DNA of 64,000 bases, from contig JAWKTT010000014.1 in the NCBI GenBank assembly GCA_041398965.1, forward strand, positions 1-64,000, given 5' to 3'. Shown piece after piece: positions 17,821 through 27,923 of this stretch (the stretch's first letter is position 1; each line of letters starts with the position of its first letter). The notes under the pieces were generated by a model. The model was not told the origin of the DNA. It did not search any database and saw nothing but the letters and a program-made list of their open reading frames with translations. The position numbers and the translations under genes are program-made. This stretch comes from JAWKTT01 sp041398965 (lineage in GTDB: Bacteria; Planctomycetota; Planctomycetia; Planctomycetales; Planctomycetaceae).

Positions 17821-19776
17821 GTGAAGTCCATGAATTTCGCCGGAATCCCTTGGGGCGATGCCGAGACGGACGGTCGAACATCGCTGCACCTGGTCGAACG
17901 CCTCGCCGAAGCCTGTGGATCGGCCGAGAGTCTCGACGACGTCTTGCGAGCCGTGCTCCCCGAGTTGCTCGTCGAAACAAGTGCCACCACTGGAGCGTTC
18001 CTGACTCGCCAACCCGAGTGGCAGTCTCTGGTGGCTCATCGTCACTTTGAACTCAAAGCGGCGCCATTACCACTTCTTGAGGAGGCGTTCGACCGCGAGT
18101 CGGCGGTTTGGGAGCGGTCTGCAACAACGAAGTCGATCGCGGTTCCTGTTCAATTGGCGGAAGGATTCGTCGTGCTGTTGCAAGGGGACAGGATCACCGA
18201 ACGGGCACTCCCCATCCTGGCCGCCTTTGGCCGCGCGGCTCAGTTGCTTCTCCCGGCCGTTCATCAGCGTGAGTCTCTGTCGCTTCGACTCAAACGCCTG
18301 CGAACCATTCTTCAGGCGGCTCGAGTCTTCGCCGAAGAAAAAGAGACACAGCCACTCTTGGAAAAGATGGCGGAGGAAGCGACCAAACTTCACAACTGCG
18401 AACGGGCCAGCATCTTCATCTGGGATCGTGATCAAAAACTACTCGTTGCCTGTCCAGCGCTCGGCGTTTCCGGGGGACGCCTTTGGCTGCCAGACAATAA
18501 AGGAATTGTCGGAGAGGTTGTCAAGTCGGCGAAAACTATTCGCGTAGACGATGCCTATGAAGACTCTCGTTTCGATCAATCTGTTGACAAGAAAAGTGGC
18601 TATCGCACTCGCAATTTATTGTGCGTTCCCATGTTAGACGGCAGTGGTCAGTGCCTGGGTGCCTTTGAATTGATTAACAAAGTGGGGGGAGCTTTCAGTC
18701 ATGAAGACGAAGAGACGCTCGAAGATCTCTGTGTGCAGGCGGCGATTGCCGTATTAAATGCACGAGAGCGGGATCAGTTAGTCCGCAGTAATCAACAATT
18801 AACCGAACAGGTCGCCGGGGGTGTTGCAATCATCGGCGATAGTCCCGCGATTGCAGCCCTGCGCGGCACGATCGACCGTCTCGCCGCAACGGACCTTCCT
18901 GTTCTTATTCTTGGGGAGAGTGGAACAGGCAAGGAAGTTGCAGCGCACTCGTTACACTATCGTGGGACGCGTGCCGAGCATCCTTTTGTCGCCGTCAACT
19001 GTGCCGCCCTGACGGAGACGCTTCTGGAGAGTGAACTATTCGGGCATGAGAAAGGTGCCTTTACCGATGCACAAGCGACACATATTGGCAAGTTCGAGCT
19101 TGCAGAAGGGGGGACACTGTTCCTAGACGAGATTGGCGACATGAGTCCTGGCGGACAGGCGAAATTGCTCCGGGTCCTGGAGCAGAAAGTCATCACACGC
19201 GTTGGGGGTTCAGTTTCGATCCCGATCAATGTCCGAGTGATTGCCGCCACGAATGCAAATCTGGCGGAGAAGGTGCGAGAGAAGTTGTTTCGACAAGACT
19301 TGTACTATCGCCTGAGTGTCGTCACCGTTGAGATACCGGCCCTCCGAGATCGACCAGAAGACGTCTTGCCATTGGCGACCTACTTTCTGCAACGATTCTG
19401 TAAGCAAGCGAATCGCGTTCGACTCGATATGTCGACCGAGGCCAGACGTCGGCTCCAAGGACACGGCTGGCCGGGGAATGTTCGGGAACTCCGAAATCTC
19501 ATGGAGCGGGTCGCCTTTCTTGCCGCCGGGCCTCGAATTGAATCCGAAGACCTGCCATTCATTAATGCTCCAGAGCAGTGCTCTCTGGATGACCTCTCCG
19601 AAGGGGTCGGGCTGATGGAAGCGTCGACTCGTTTCCAGCAAGAATATATCCGGCGTGCCATTAAGAGGGTTCAAGGAAACATGAGCGAAGCGGCCCGCCT
19701 GTTAGGGCTACATCGCTCGAATCTTTATCGTAAGATGAGACAATTGGACATGCCGACGGATGAACCTAGAACATAA
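17821..19776 (+). CDS. Sigma-54-dependent transcriptional activator with GAF domains
   Basis: A 651-residue enhancer-binding protein. Two GAF-like sensor regions (about residues 20-155 and 165-320; the second has PLLEKMAEEATKLHNCERA) precede the AAA+ domain. Walker A is GESGTGKE near residue 365, Walker B is GTLFLDEIGD near 430, and there is a C-terminal Fis-type helix-turn-helix (EAARLLGLHRSNLYRKM, about 623-639). The sigma-54 contact loop, normally GAFTGA, reads GAFTDA (412-417). The GTG start at 17821 has GGAG about 9 nt upstream; an ATG three codons later is an alternative. No receiver domain is present, so activation is probably by a small ligand or redox state sensed by the GAF domains. 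Target genes are unknown. Confidence 0.95.
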   Translation: MKSMNFAGIPWGDAETDGRTSLHLVERLAEACGSAESLDDVLRAVLPELLVETSATTGAFLTRQPEWQSLVAHRHFELKAAPLPLLEEAFDRESAVWERSATTKSIAVPVQLAEGFVVLLQGDRITERALPILAAFGRAAQLLLPAVHQRESLSLRLKRLRTILQAARVFAEEKETQPLLEKMAEEATKLHNCERASIFIWDRDQKLLVACPALGVSGGRLWLPDNKGIVGEVVKSAKTIRVDDAYEDSRFDQSVDKKSGYRTRNLLCVPMLDGSGQCLGAFELINKVGGAFSHEDEETLEDLCVQAAIAVLNARERDQLVRSNQQLTEQVAGGVAIIGDSPAIAALRGTIDRLAATDLPVLILGESGTGKEVAAHSLHYRGTRAEHPFVAVNCAALTETLLESELFGHEKGAFTDAQATHIGKFELAEGGTLFLDEIGDMSPGGQAKLLRVLEQKVITRVGGSVSIPINVRVIAATNANLAEKVREKLFRQDLYYRLSVVTVEIPALRDRPEDVLPLATYFLQRFCKQANRVRLDMSTEARRRLQGHGWPGNVRELRNLMERVAFLAAGPRIESEDLPFINAPEQCSLDDLSEGVGLMEASTRFQQEYIRRAIKRVQGNMSEAARLLGLHRSNLYRKMRQLDMPTDEPRT

Positions 19777-20648
19777 TGCACTTTTTAGTCTCATGCTTCA
19801 ATCGTGGAGCTAAACAATTCGACGGTTATCCGAAAAAAGTGCCGCAGATGAGCTTGATAAATTTCCTTTTGCGGATGTCGGCATCGTTGTTGGGGTTTAG
19901 CCTTGAATTCTTTATGGTATTGGGAATCGGCGTGCCTGCATGGAAATCTTTCTGTCGTCGATGACCTCACGGAGAGGATGCGTCAAGTACGTCTTCAAAT
20001 CAAGGATACCTCCACACGCAGAAAGAGTAATCCCGCGCATGTTTTCAGTCGTTGACCTATCGTTCGTAGGACGGTGAATGTTTTAATGCAGGGCGAGGTA
20101 AACCTAGCGGTACATACGAAAGATCGACTCCCCAGTGGGCGATTTGCTGACCAATGTATGAGGTTATCTTGTTGGAGGCGTATGGGACTTGATCGAACGG
20201 CCAGCGGCCTTGGTGGTCATGGTGTCCATTCTCGTGGATGCAGGTCAGTCGCCACATGCCGGCCCTGCTCACTCCATCTGATCGGTGCATCGATTTCTTC
20301 AAGCAGTTCGCCCCCAGTAGATCACCGATCGTCCGATGAAGCATGAGGGAATGGGGTGACTGAATTCGGAGAAGTAGGGGGCTGTGGGTGGCAATTGGGG
20401 GGAGAATCTGCGAATAATTCCCCCATATCCGTTAACATCGTCGTAGGTCTGTGTGGAGATGCGGTTGTCTTTCGTGAGTTGGCAGACGATCGGGTTGAGG
20501 CGGGTTGAGGCGGGTTGACGTGTTGCGTGCCATCGGGTGACGAGTTGTCCGTTTCGTTGACGTTGGGGGACCTGACGAGTCTCCCAATTGGGGTTGGACA
20601 TCTCAGAGAATGAACCATCTTTTCGAACAATCAGGAGGGTCGGCGAAT
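19777..20648. other. Long gene-poor region
   Basis: Nearly 0.9 kb without a supported gene. A minus-strand reading of 95 codons (20057-20344) contains a plausible peptide (for example HENGHHDHQGRWPFDQV) that might be a gene remnant, but no family was recognised. The first 200 bp are visibly richer in A and T than the neighbours. A triplicated 10-mer occurs at 20491-20520. Confidence 0.4.
20491..20520. repeat. Triplicated 10-bp tandem repeat
   Basis: Three head-to-tail copies of CGGGTTGAGG, the third ending in CG (CGGGTTGACG). It lies about 130 bp upstream of the long DUF1559 gene and could be a short slippage tract or a set of binding sites. Confidence 0.8.
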
Positions 20649-23195
20649 ATGTTGAGTTTCAGTCAAAGAATGATCTGGATGAGTGGCCTCGCGTTGGCGA
20701 TTTGCGTGGGAGTGGTCAGTTGGGTTTCGGCTCAGCCGAATGCGGTCGCGACTCCTAAGCCCGAGTCTTTGCTCCCAGCGAACGCACTGATCTACGCCTC
20801 CTCAGATGGGGGGAATGGACATGAGGCTGGCTGGGAGAAGACGGCAGCTTACAAGTCGGTTCATGAGAGTGGGCTGTACCAAGTTGTCGAAAAGACCTTG
20901 CAAAGTGTACGAGAACTCGCCGCCCAGCAAGGGCAAGAAGAGGCTGTCCGGTTGGTCGAGTCGGCCTTCAAGCATGTTCACGATCATGGGGCGTCGCTGG
21001 CTGTTGCGGCGGACCTTACTCAGCAGGGGCCGACTGGGGGCATCACGCTCATCCTGCATAAAGCAGCCGAATTCGAACCGGCCTTGTCACAGTTGATTCG
21101 GCAATCAGCCGGACGCGAGATCGAGTTCGAGGAGGTCGAGATGGGGACACGGACCGTTACAGTTGGGATGGTCCCGAACACACCGGGAGTCGAACTGGCG
21201 TGGTGGGTCGAGGGGACACACATTGTCATGACCGCAGGTATCCGGGCTTCTGCGACGGCGGTTGCTATTGCTGAAGGGAAGACGCCGAATATCACACAGC
21301 ATCGATTGTGGGACGAGTACGTGACCAAACAGAGAGACTTCGAAGTCACCGGCCAAGGTTGGGTCGATGTCGCTGGGATTCAGAAACTGGTTGGCGGCAT
21401 TCCGATTCCCCGTGAGGGCTTCGACGGTTCCGCCCCGCCGGTGCTTGTGAGCGATGTCCTCAAAATGGTCGGAATTGACGGGCTGAATGCAGTCGTCAGT
21501 CAGTCGGGTTACAAGGGAGAAGCACTCTGGAGCGAGACCTGGATCGATGCACCGGCTCCACGGCGTCGACTCCTGTCACTGTCTGATGGTCGTCCGATGA
21601 CGATGGCCGATCTTCCTCCACTTCCGGTTGGAACGACGACGTTTTCGGCTGGTCGGATTCAGCCGACCGCAGCGTTCGACGTGATCTTAGAGATCGCTCA
21701 TGACGCCGAGAAATTGATCCCGGAAGCCGATGGAGAAGTCGATGCCTTCATTGCCAAGGTGCGGGAGGAACTGGGCATGAATGTTCGCGACGAACTGATC
21801 GATTCACTTGGCAACATTATTTGTGGTTACGATGACAATCGTCAGGGCATCTTGGGGATGGGGGCCGGTGTTGTCATCGAAGTCAAACATCCCGAACGAC
21901 TCGCGAAGGCAATGACCAAAGTGTTGGCGGCCATGGAACGTGTCTCAGAAGGAAAAGCGATTGTTCGCCAGGTTCCTCGCCATGGTCGCGATATGGTGAT
22001 GGTCGAGGTCCCACCATCTCCCTTCGGTCAGACCTACTGCATTGATGGCAACTGGATGGTGATCGGTTCACCACAGGTGGTTGAGGCGTTTCTGCTGCGT
22101 GTCGACGGTAAACTCGAGACCTGGAAGCCATCCAATGCCCATGTGACGGCACTCGCCGAGCTTCCGCAGGAATTTGGCGGGATCACCGTCTCCGATCCAC
22201 GCGGGAGCATCGAGTTGATTATGGGATTGCTCCCGATGATCGTCGGGGCTGGTGAAGCAGCGATCAGTCAGTCGGGTGAGTTTCCTCCTGGCTTCACGCT
22301 TCCCTTCGGAATAGAAGACATTCCTCCGGCAGAGTTGATTTCTAAACCGTTGTTCCCGAACGTGGTGGTCGCCGAGGTCAACGAGGCTGGGTTCCACTAC
22401 ACGTCTCGTTCGGCCGTTCCCGGCATCCCCTTCCTCGGGGGAGGAGACGCGGCGACAACTGCGGCTGTGGTCGCTGTCGGGGTCGCGTTGTTGTTGCCAG
22501 CAGTGCAGGCTGCAAGACAAGCGGCGCGACGTGCGGCATCGACAAACAACCTCAGGCAGATGGGTCTGGCCATGCACAACTATGAAGCCACTCATAGGCA
22601 CCTTCCCAGTGGAACAATTGCGAACGAGAAGTTGAAACCCGAAGAACGACTGAGCTGGATTGTCGACCTGCTTCCAATGATGGACCAGGGAGCGCTGGGA
22701 GAGCGGATCGACCGTAAGTCTGGCTGGGAGAGCGACAGAAATCGTCAATGGGCGGAGATCAGTCTTCCCACGTTGACCAATCCGGCAACGGTCGTTGACG
22801 ACGAGAGTGAGTTTCCCGTGACCCATTATGTCGGAATCTGCGGTGTGGGTGCCGATGCACCGACGCTCGCTAAGAATCACAAGCGGGCCGGTATTTTTGG
22901 CTACGATCGAACAACCAGTTTCCGTGACATTCTCGATGGAACGTCAAACACCGTCATGATCAGCGAAGCTTCTGGTGACTACGGTTCCTGGATGTCGGGA
23001 GGGAAAGCGACACTCCGTTCGTTCACAAAGAAGCCGTACATCAATGGTCCCGACGGCATCGGCGGCCCATACCCTGGCGGCTGCAATATGTGCATCGGAG
23101 ATGGCTCTGTTCGTTTCATCAGTGAAGACATCGACTCCGAAGTGATGGAAGCTCTCTCGACCATCGCTGGAGGGGAAGCGATCGGCGAGTTCTAA
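20649..23195 (+). CDS. Secreted protein with C-terminal DUF1559 domain
   Basis: An 848-residue exported protein. A signal peptide (residues 1-28, ending WVSAQ) is followed by a domain of about 560 residues without recognised family. A hydrophobic helix with Ala/Arg pattern comes next (about 600-640: AAVVAVGVALLLPAVQAARQ then NNLRQMGLAMHNYE), and the C-terminus is a DUF1559 domain with FRDILDGTSNTVMISE and the terminal CNMCIGDGSVRFISE. In ordinary DUF1559 proteins that helix is N-terminal and preceded by a prepilin cleavage motif; here it is internal and the motif is absent. The ATG at 20649 has AGGAGG about 9 nt upstream, so the fusion start is well supported. Function unknown. Confidence 0.9.
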   Translation: MLSFSQRMIWMSGLALAICVGVVSWVSAQPNAVATPKPESLLPANALIYASSDGGNGHEAGWEKTAAYKSVHESGLYQVVEKTLQSVRELAAQQGQEEAVRLVESAFKHVHDHGASLAVAADLTQQGPTGGITLILHKAAEFEPALSQLIRQSAGREIEFEEVEMGTRTVTVGMVPNTPGVELAWWVEGTHIVMTAGIRASATAVAIAEGKTPNITQHRLWDEYVTKQRDFEVTGQGWVDVAGIQKLVGGIPIPREGFDGSAPPVLVSDVLKMVGIDGLNAVVSQSGYKGEALWSETWIDAPAPRRRLLSLSDGRPMTMADLPPLPVGTTTFSAGRIQPTAAFDVILEIAHDAEKLIPEADGEVDAFIAKVREELGMNVRDELIDSLGNIICGYDDNRQGILGMGAGVVIEVKHPERLAKAMTKVLAAMERVSEGKAIVRQVPRHGRDMVMVEVPPSPFGQTYCIDGNWMVIGSPQVVEAFLLRVDGKLETWKPSNAHVTALAELPQEFGGITVSDPRGSIELIMGLLPMIVGAGEAAISQSGEFPPGFTLPFGIEDIPPAELISKPLFPNVVVAEVNEAGFHYTSRSAVPGIPFLGGGDAATTAAVVAVGVALLLPAVQAARQAARRAASTNNLRQMGLAMHNYEATHRHLPSGTIANEKLKPEERLSWIVDLLPMMDQGALGERIDRKSGWESDRNRQWAEISLPTLTNPATVVDDESEFPVTHYVGICGVGADAPTLAKNHKRAGIFGYDRTTSFRDILDGTSNTVMISEASGDYGSWMSGGKATLRSFTKKPYINGPDGIGGPYPGGCNMCIGDGSVRFISEDIDSEVMEALSTIAGGEAIGEF

Positions 23196-23261
23196 GCGTT
23201 GTCGTAAGTTCATTTGGCCATGTCCCGTTGTCGCGAGTGCGAGACATGGTTTGCTGACAAA

Positions 23262-23304
23262 GGGGCGGGGGGGCAACATTTGTCGTCCCCCCGCCCCGTT
23301 TCGC
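23262..23304. terminator. GC-rich terminator hairpin between convergent genes
   Basis: An 11-bp perfect stem GGGGCGGGGGG (23262-23272) / CCCCCCGCCCC (23287-23297), followed by GTTTCGC. It lies between the convergent DUF1559 and kinase genes, so it may serve both. The T-tract is short. Confidence 0.7.
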
Positions 23305-23417
23305 ATCACACTTTCTGAGTCGTGCGAAACGGTGTTCCTGCACCAACTGCGAAATCCGACTCGGCCCACCTAGTTGCAGTCAACGCGATATCGGGATGGG
23401 TTACCGATGTTTCGCTG

Positions 23418-25130
23418 TCAACGTCTGGCGGAGTGTAGGCGTTGGCGGTAGAACTTAAGCCCTGGCAGGAAGAACGTTGCGGCTCCCACAATGCCGAACA
23501 TTGTGATGCCGTAACGCGGAAACATCGCCATCGGGATTGCTGTCGCGAACAGCATCAGGGCGTGAATATAGAATTCGCCCGAGAGGATGCCTGCTTTTAC
23601 GACGAACACCCCAGCTGCGATCAGAGCCAGCACCGGAGAGAGTTTCAAGGCCGGGAGTCCTAACATCGCCTCGACGCCGAACAGCCCGGTCGAACAGGCC
23701 ATGCTTGCGGCCCAGACATGGGCGATTTGCCGCTCGACAAAGGTTACCGGTCCCGAGCGATGCCGCAGGTTCCAGAAGACAATCGCCCAGGTCCCCAGCC
23801 CCAAGGTCCAGACCGACGCATACGTCATTCGAGAGTCGACATGTCGAAGTTGTAGCCAGTTGGTCAGCAGGCAGAGTACGAGCAACACCAAGGAATGCAG
23901 CATCCAGAGGAGTCCCCAGTTTTCGAGAACTGCGACATGATGTGTCGGTCGAAATGCTCGACTGATGATTTGTGACAGTTGCGATGATCGAGCCGAGATC
24001 GGGTCGTTTCTCAGGTATGCCTCCAAGTCATCGGCCAGTCGATCAGCCGAGTCATACCGCAGGTCGGCTGGCTTCTGAAGTGTCTTGAGGATGATGAGTT
24101 CGAGGTCACTGTCAATTTGGGAATTCAACAGCCGCGGTGGAAGTGGGTCCTGTTCGAGCACCATCAGAACGGCATCAACAGGGGTCGCTCCCTGAAAGGG
24201 GGCACGGCCCGTCACAGCGGCATACAGGACTGCCCCCAGGGCATAGACATCGGTCCCCGGCCCGACGACGCCCCGCGTCCCTGCCGCTTGTTCGGGGGCC
24301 ATGTATCCCGGCGTCCCAAGGATCGCTCCCGACTGAGTCAGCGATCGCAACGAATTCGACATCGAACCTGGATTTGTCTCCCTCTCACCAGAATCAGGGG
24401 TGATTCGTTTCGCCAAGCCGAAGTCGGTCACGAAAGGTTGTCCCGTCGTTTCGATGAGAATGTTCGAAGGCTTCAGATCCCGATGCAACACCCCCTGTCG
24501 ATGGGCAAACGCGACCGCCCGACAGATTGGAATTAACAGGGTGGCAGCCTCAGGGCCGGTGAGAGGGCGTTCGGAAATTCGCTGAGCAAGCGTCGTCCCG
24601 CGCACGTACTGCATGCTGAAGTAGGGACGACCTTCACACTTTCCCACCTCGAAGACCGAAACGATGTTTGGATGATTGAGTCGAGCCGATGCTTCCGCTT
24701 CGGCTCGAAAGCGGTCGATGTCCTGACCGGAAGCGAGATCGCCCGAGAGGATCATCTTGATGGCCACTTCGCGCCGCAGGCTCGCTTGAGTTGCCCGAAA
24801 GACAACTCCCATGCCGCCACGCCCCAGTTCGCTCTGCAAGACGTAATCGCCAAATTGTCGTGGGAGTTGTTCAACGGAAGTTGATGAACCGTCGGTCTCC
24901 AGACTCGTTCCTAAAACAGTTTGATCGAACGACGACGGAGCCCGCACAAACTCATCTGCCAGACCGGCGGTCGTCCAGAGGGAGTAGAGTTCGTCCGCAT
25001 GATTCGGATGTTCGAGTCGCAGTCGAGGCCAGTTCGGCACCTCACCCCGATCTTGCTGCTCGAACAGGTCGGCGAGCAGCAGGGCGAGTGTGTCGTCATC
25101 GGCTGGCAATTCGGCTGGCAATTCCGTCAC
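23418..25130 (-). CDS. Membrane-bound Ser/Thr protein kinase (Hanks type)
   Basis: A 570-residue kinase. The acidic N-terminal segment (about 1-90) includes ELPAELPA, encoded by a perfect 12-bp tandem duplication (25101-25124). The kinase domain spans about 95-365 with the glycine loop GRGGMGVVFRA, Lys125 in VAIKMI, catalytic Asp218 in HRDLKPSN, DFG Asp236 and the APE-like YMAPEQ. Six or so hydrophobic helices (about 400-560) end the protein, so the kinase is anchored at its C-terminus rather than through one helix to an outer domain. Substrates are unknown. Confidence 0.95.
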   Translation of the reverse strand: MTELPAELPADDDTLALLLADLFEQQDRGEVPNWPRLRLEHPNHADELYSLWTTAGLADEFVRAPSSFDQTVLGTSLETDGSSTSVEQLPRQFGDYVLQSELGRGGMGVVFRATQASLRREVAIKMILSGDLASGQDIDRFRAEAEASARLNHPNIVSVFEVGKCEGRPYFSMQYVRGTTLAQRISERPLTGPEAATLLIPICRAVAFAHRQGVLHRDLKPSNILIETTGQPFVTDFGLAKRITPDSGERETNPGSMSNSLRSLTQSGAILGTPGYMAPEQAAGTRGVVGPGTDVYALGAVLYAAVTGRAPFQGATPVDAVLMVLEQDPLPPRLLNSQIDSDLELIILKTLQKPADLRYDSADRLADDLEAYLRNDPISARSSQLSQIISRAFRPTHHVAVLENWGLLWMLHSLVLLVLCLLTNWLQLRHVDSRMTYASVWTLGLGTWAIVFWNLRHRSGPVTFVERQIAHVWAASMACSTGLFGVEAMLGLPALKLSPVLALIAAGVFVVKAGILSGEFYIHALMLFATAIPMAMFPRYGITMFGIVGAATFFLPGLKFYRQRLHSARR

Positions 25131-25409
25131 TACTCCCGCCCTGTCAGTAAGTCATCTCCAAGCCCGCGTCGGAGAGTGGATCATACATCCTCTCACAACC
25201 TCGCGGAATGGCTGTCTCTGTCTCACTCGACGCCCCACATCCCGATCGATTGCAAGCTGACGCGCATCAGTCGGACGCTCAATTGCCATCGACTGATTTT
25301 TCGATGCTCCGGCCGAACTCGTGGTTTCAGGCTGTTCCATCGCCCCGGGATTGACGTATCATGATTGGTTCATGGGTGACCCAGCTTTTGGCATCAAGGA
25401 ACCTCGATC

Positions 25410-27923
25410 ATGCGAACACTTCTCTCACGGCAAACTCTCGTCCGCGAGCACATCGTTGGCTTGTTGGTCGGGGCGATACTCGTCGCGTGCATTCTGTTCC
25501 TCTCGGGACCGGATCGTGCTTGCCTGGCCGCAGAGACAGAAGCCAGCCAAGCTCCCGAGGTCGTGACGGAGTTGAAATTGTTTCCAGCCGAGTTTCGGCT
25601 CATGGGGAGACGGTCGCGTCAACAGTTGCTGTTGAGCGGGATGGCCGCGGCAGGTGACCCACGAGATTTGACTGCGTCAACCGATATCGTCTGGGCCTCT
25701 TCCGATCCCGCGATCGTGCGGATCGAGAATCAGATTGCGATCCCTGTGGCGGATGGAAAGGCGACGATCTCGGCGACACTGAGGGGAGAGACCGTGACTG
25801 CGCAAGCCACTGTCGAACAAATGGGTGCGGATGACCCTGTCAGTTTCAAAACCGACGTACTTGCGGCCCTCACGAAAGCAGGTTGCAACATGGGGGCGTG
25901 CCATGGCTCTCCCTCGGGCAAAGGGGGCTTCCGCCTCTCATTGCGGGGGTACGATCCTCCCCTCGACATCAACACCTTACGCACGGAGTTTCAAGCACGA
26001 CGAGTGAACCTGCTTGATCCCGATGCGTCGTTACTCTTGAAGAAGCCGCTGATGGAAGTCGCGCATGGCGGTGGACGTCGACTCACTGTCGGCGACCCGG
26101 CTCATACGGCGCTTCGACAATGGATTACAGAAGGGATGAAGCTGGATGTCTCGGACGAGCCGGACTTGCAGAGGATTGAAGTGGTCCCCCCGTCCCGTGT
26201 CTTCGTTGATGGGGGCGATCGACAGCAACTCCAAGTGCAAGGTTACTTCAGCGACGGGAGCGTCCGCGACGTAACCGCACTCACCGTCTTCAGTTCGTCA
26301 TCCGAAGCCGTCGCGACCGTCTCGGAGACCGGCGTTGTCAAGAAGCAGGGACGCGGAGAGACCGCCATTCTGGCTCGGTATCTCGACAAGATGAGCACGG
26401 CTCCCATCACTTTTTTAGAAACAGTCCCGGGTTTCCATTGGAACGATTCTCCCGAGCGAAACTTCGTCGATCAACTCGTTAACGCGAAGCTCAAACAACT
26501 CCAGATTCTTCCGAGCGACTTGTGCAGTGACGATGATTTTCTCCGTCGGGCCACGCTTGACTTGACGGGCCGCCTCCCGACATTGGCCGAGGTCGAGGCG
26601 TTTCATAACGAAACCGCAACCGACAAGCGGGCCAAGCTCATCGATGCTTTGCTCGACAGCTCAGACCATGCCGAGTTCTGGTCGTTGAAGTGGGCCGATG
26701 TGCTCCGGACGAATAGTGGCAAACTCAAGCCGGCGGGGGTCGCGAAGTTGAACCGTTGGATTTACGAGGGCGTTTATCACGATCAACCGATGGATGAATT
26801 TGCCCGCGAACTGCTGACCGCTCGTGGAAGTGTGTTCGAGAACCCTGCGGCCAACTACTGGAGAGCGAGCCGAGATCCTTCCGATGCCACCGAGACAACG
26901 GCTCAACTCTTTCTCGGCGTCCGAATTCAGTGCGCCAAGTGTCATAATCACCCATTTGAACGATGGACGCAGGACAACTATTACGGCATCGGTGCCGCCT
27001 TTGCACGAGTCGGTCGGAAGAACTCTCTCAATGGAGATGATGAAGTGATCTTCGTGCAGTCTGGCGGGGAAGTGACGCAGCCTCGAACCGGAGCCACAAT
27101 GAAGGTTCACCTGCTCTTGCAGGGGGATGTTGATGTCGCGGCAGATCAGGACCGCCGCCAAGTCTTCGCCGACTGGCTGACGAAAGAGGACAACCCGTTC
27201 TTCGCCCGCTCGATTACCAATCGTGTATGGGGACACCTCTTCGGACGCGGGATCGTCGAACCTGTCGACGATTTTCGGGACTCGAACCCCCCAAGCAATG
27301 CGCCGCTGCTCGACGAATTAGCTCGGCAGTTCGTGCAGCAAGGCTACTCTCGTAAATGGCTCATTCGTACCATCATGAACAGCCATACCTACCAGCGCAG
27401 CAGTGGCACAAACCCGTTCAATGTGGCCGATGACCTTTACTTCTCGCACTTCTCGCCCCGCATGCTCTCGGCAGAGCAACTGCTTGATGCGATCTGCTCC
27501 GTGACAGCCGTCCCCGAGAAATTCGCAGGGGTTCCAGAGGGGTTCCGGGCGACACAACTCCCCGAACCTCCGAAGGATCACTACTTCCTCAAAGTGTTCG
27601 GACAGCCTCAGCGGGAGATGGCATGTGAGTGTGAACGATCCAGCGAATCAAATTTGTCGCAGGCGTTGCAAATGATCAACGGCCCGACGGTCCACGACAA
27701 ACTTCGTTCGGACGCCAGCCGAATCAAGAAGCTGATCGACGCAGGCAAAACCGATGAAGAAATTGTCACCGAACTCTATCTCGCCGGCCTCGCTCGCCGG
27801 CCGACAACCGAGGAGTCAGCCGCAGCGAAGGCGCATCTGTCGACAACAGAGAACCGTCGCTGGGGGCTTGAAGATATTGGCTGGGCGGTGCTGAACATGA
27901 AGGAATTTCTGTTCCAACACTAA
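25410..27923 (+). CDS. DUF1549/DUF1553 planctomycete cytochrome with Ig-like domains
   Basis: An 837-residue secreted protein. After the signal anchor (about 16-34) come an Ig-like region (about 50-140), a haem-like motif CNMGACHG (Cys159, Cys164, His165), a second bacterial Ig-like domain (about 245-330, VTALTVFSSSSEAVATVSE), DUF1549 (FVDQLVNAKL to CAKCHNHPFERW, Cys508/Cys511/His512) and DUF1553 (ADWLTKEDNPFFARSITNR to the C-terminus). Such proteins are usually encoded next to a DUF1501 protein; here the next gene on that strand is far away, and a dispersed palindrome follows the stop. The ATG at 25410 has AAGGAA upstream. The role is probably in periplasmic redox or polymer metabolism. Confidence 0.94.
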   Translation: MRTLLSRQTLVREHIVGLLVGAILVACILFLSGPDRACLAAETEASQAPEVVTELKLFPAEFRLMGRRSRQQLLLSGMAAAGDPRDLTASTDIVWASSDPAIVRIENQIAIPVADGKATISATLRGETVTAQATVEQMGADDPVSFKTDVLAALTKAGCNMGACHGSPSGKGGFRLSLRGYDPPLDINTLRTEFQARRVNLLDPDASLLLKKPLMEVAHGGGRRLTVGDPAHTALRQWITEGMKLDVSDEPDLQRIEVVPPSRVFVDGGDRQQLQVQGYFSDGSVRDVTALTVFSSSSEAVATVSETGVVKKQGRGETAILARYLDKMSTAPITFLETVPGFHWNDSPERNFVDQLVNAKLKQLQILPSDLCSDDDFLRRATLDLTGRLPTLAEVEAFHNETATDKRAKLIDALLDSSDHAEFWSLKWADVLRTNSGKLKPAGVAKLNRWIYEGVYHDQPMDEFARELLTARGSVFENPAANYWRASRDPSDATETTAQLFLGVRIQCAKCHNHPFERWTQDNYYGIGAAFARVGRKNSLNGDDEVIFVQSGGEVTQPRTGATMKVHLLLQGDVDVAADQDRRQVFADWLTKEDNPFFARSITNRVWGHLFGRGIVEPVDDFRDSNPPSNAPLLDELARQFVQQGYSRKWLIRTIMNSHTYQRSSGTNPFNVADDLYFSHFSPRMLSAEQLLDAICSVTAVPEKFAGVPEGFRATQLPEPPKDHYFLKVFGQPQREMACECERSSESNLSQALQMINGPTVHDKLRSDASRIKKLIDAGKTDEEIVTELYLAGLARRPTTEESAAAKAHLSTTENRRWGLEDIGWAVLNMKEFLFQH

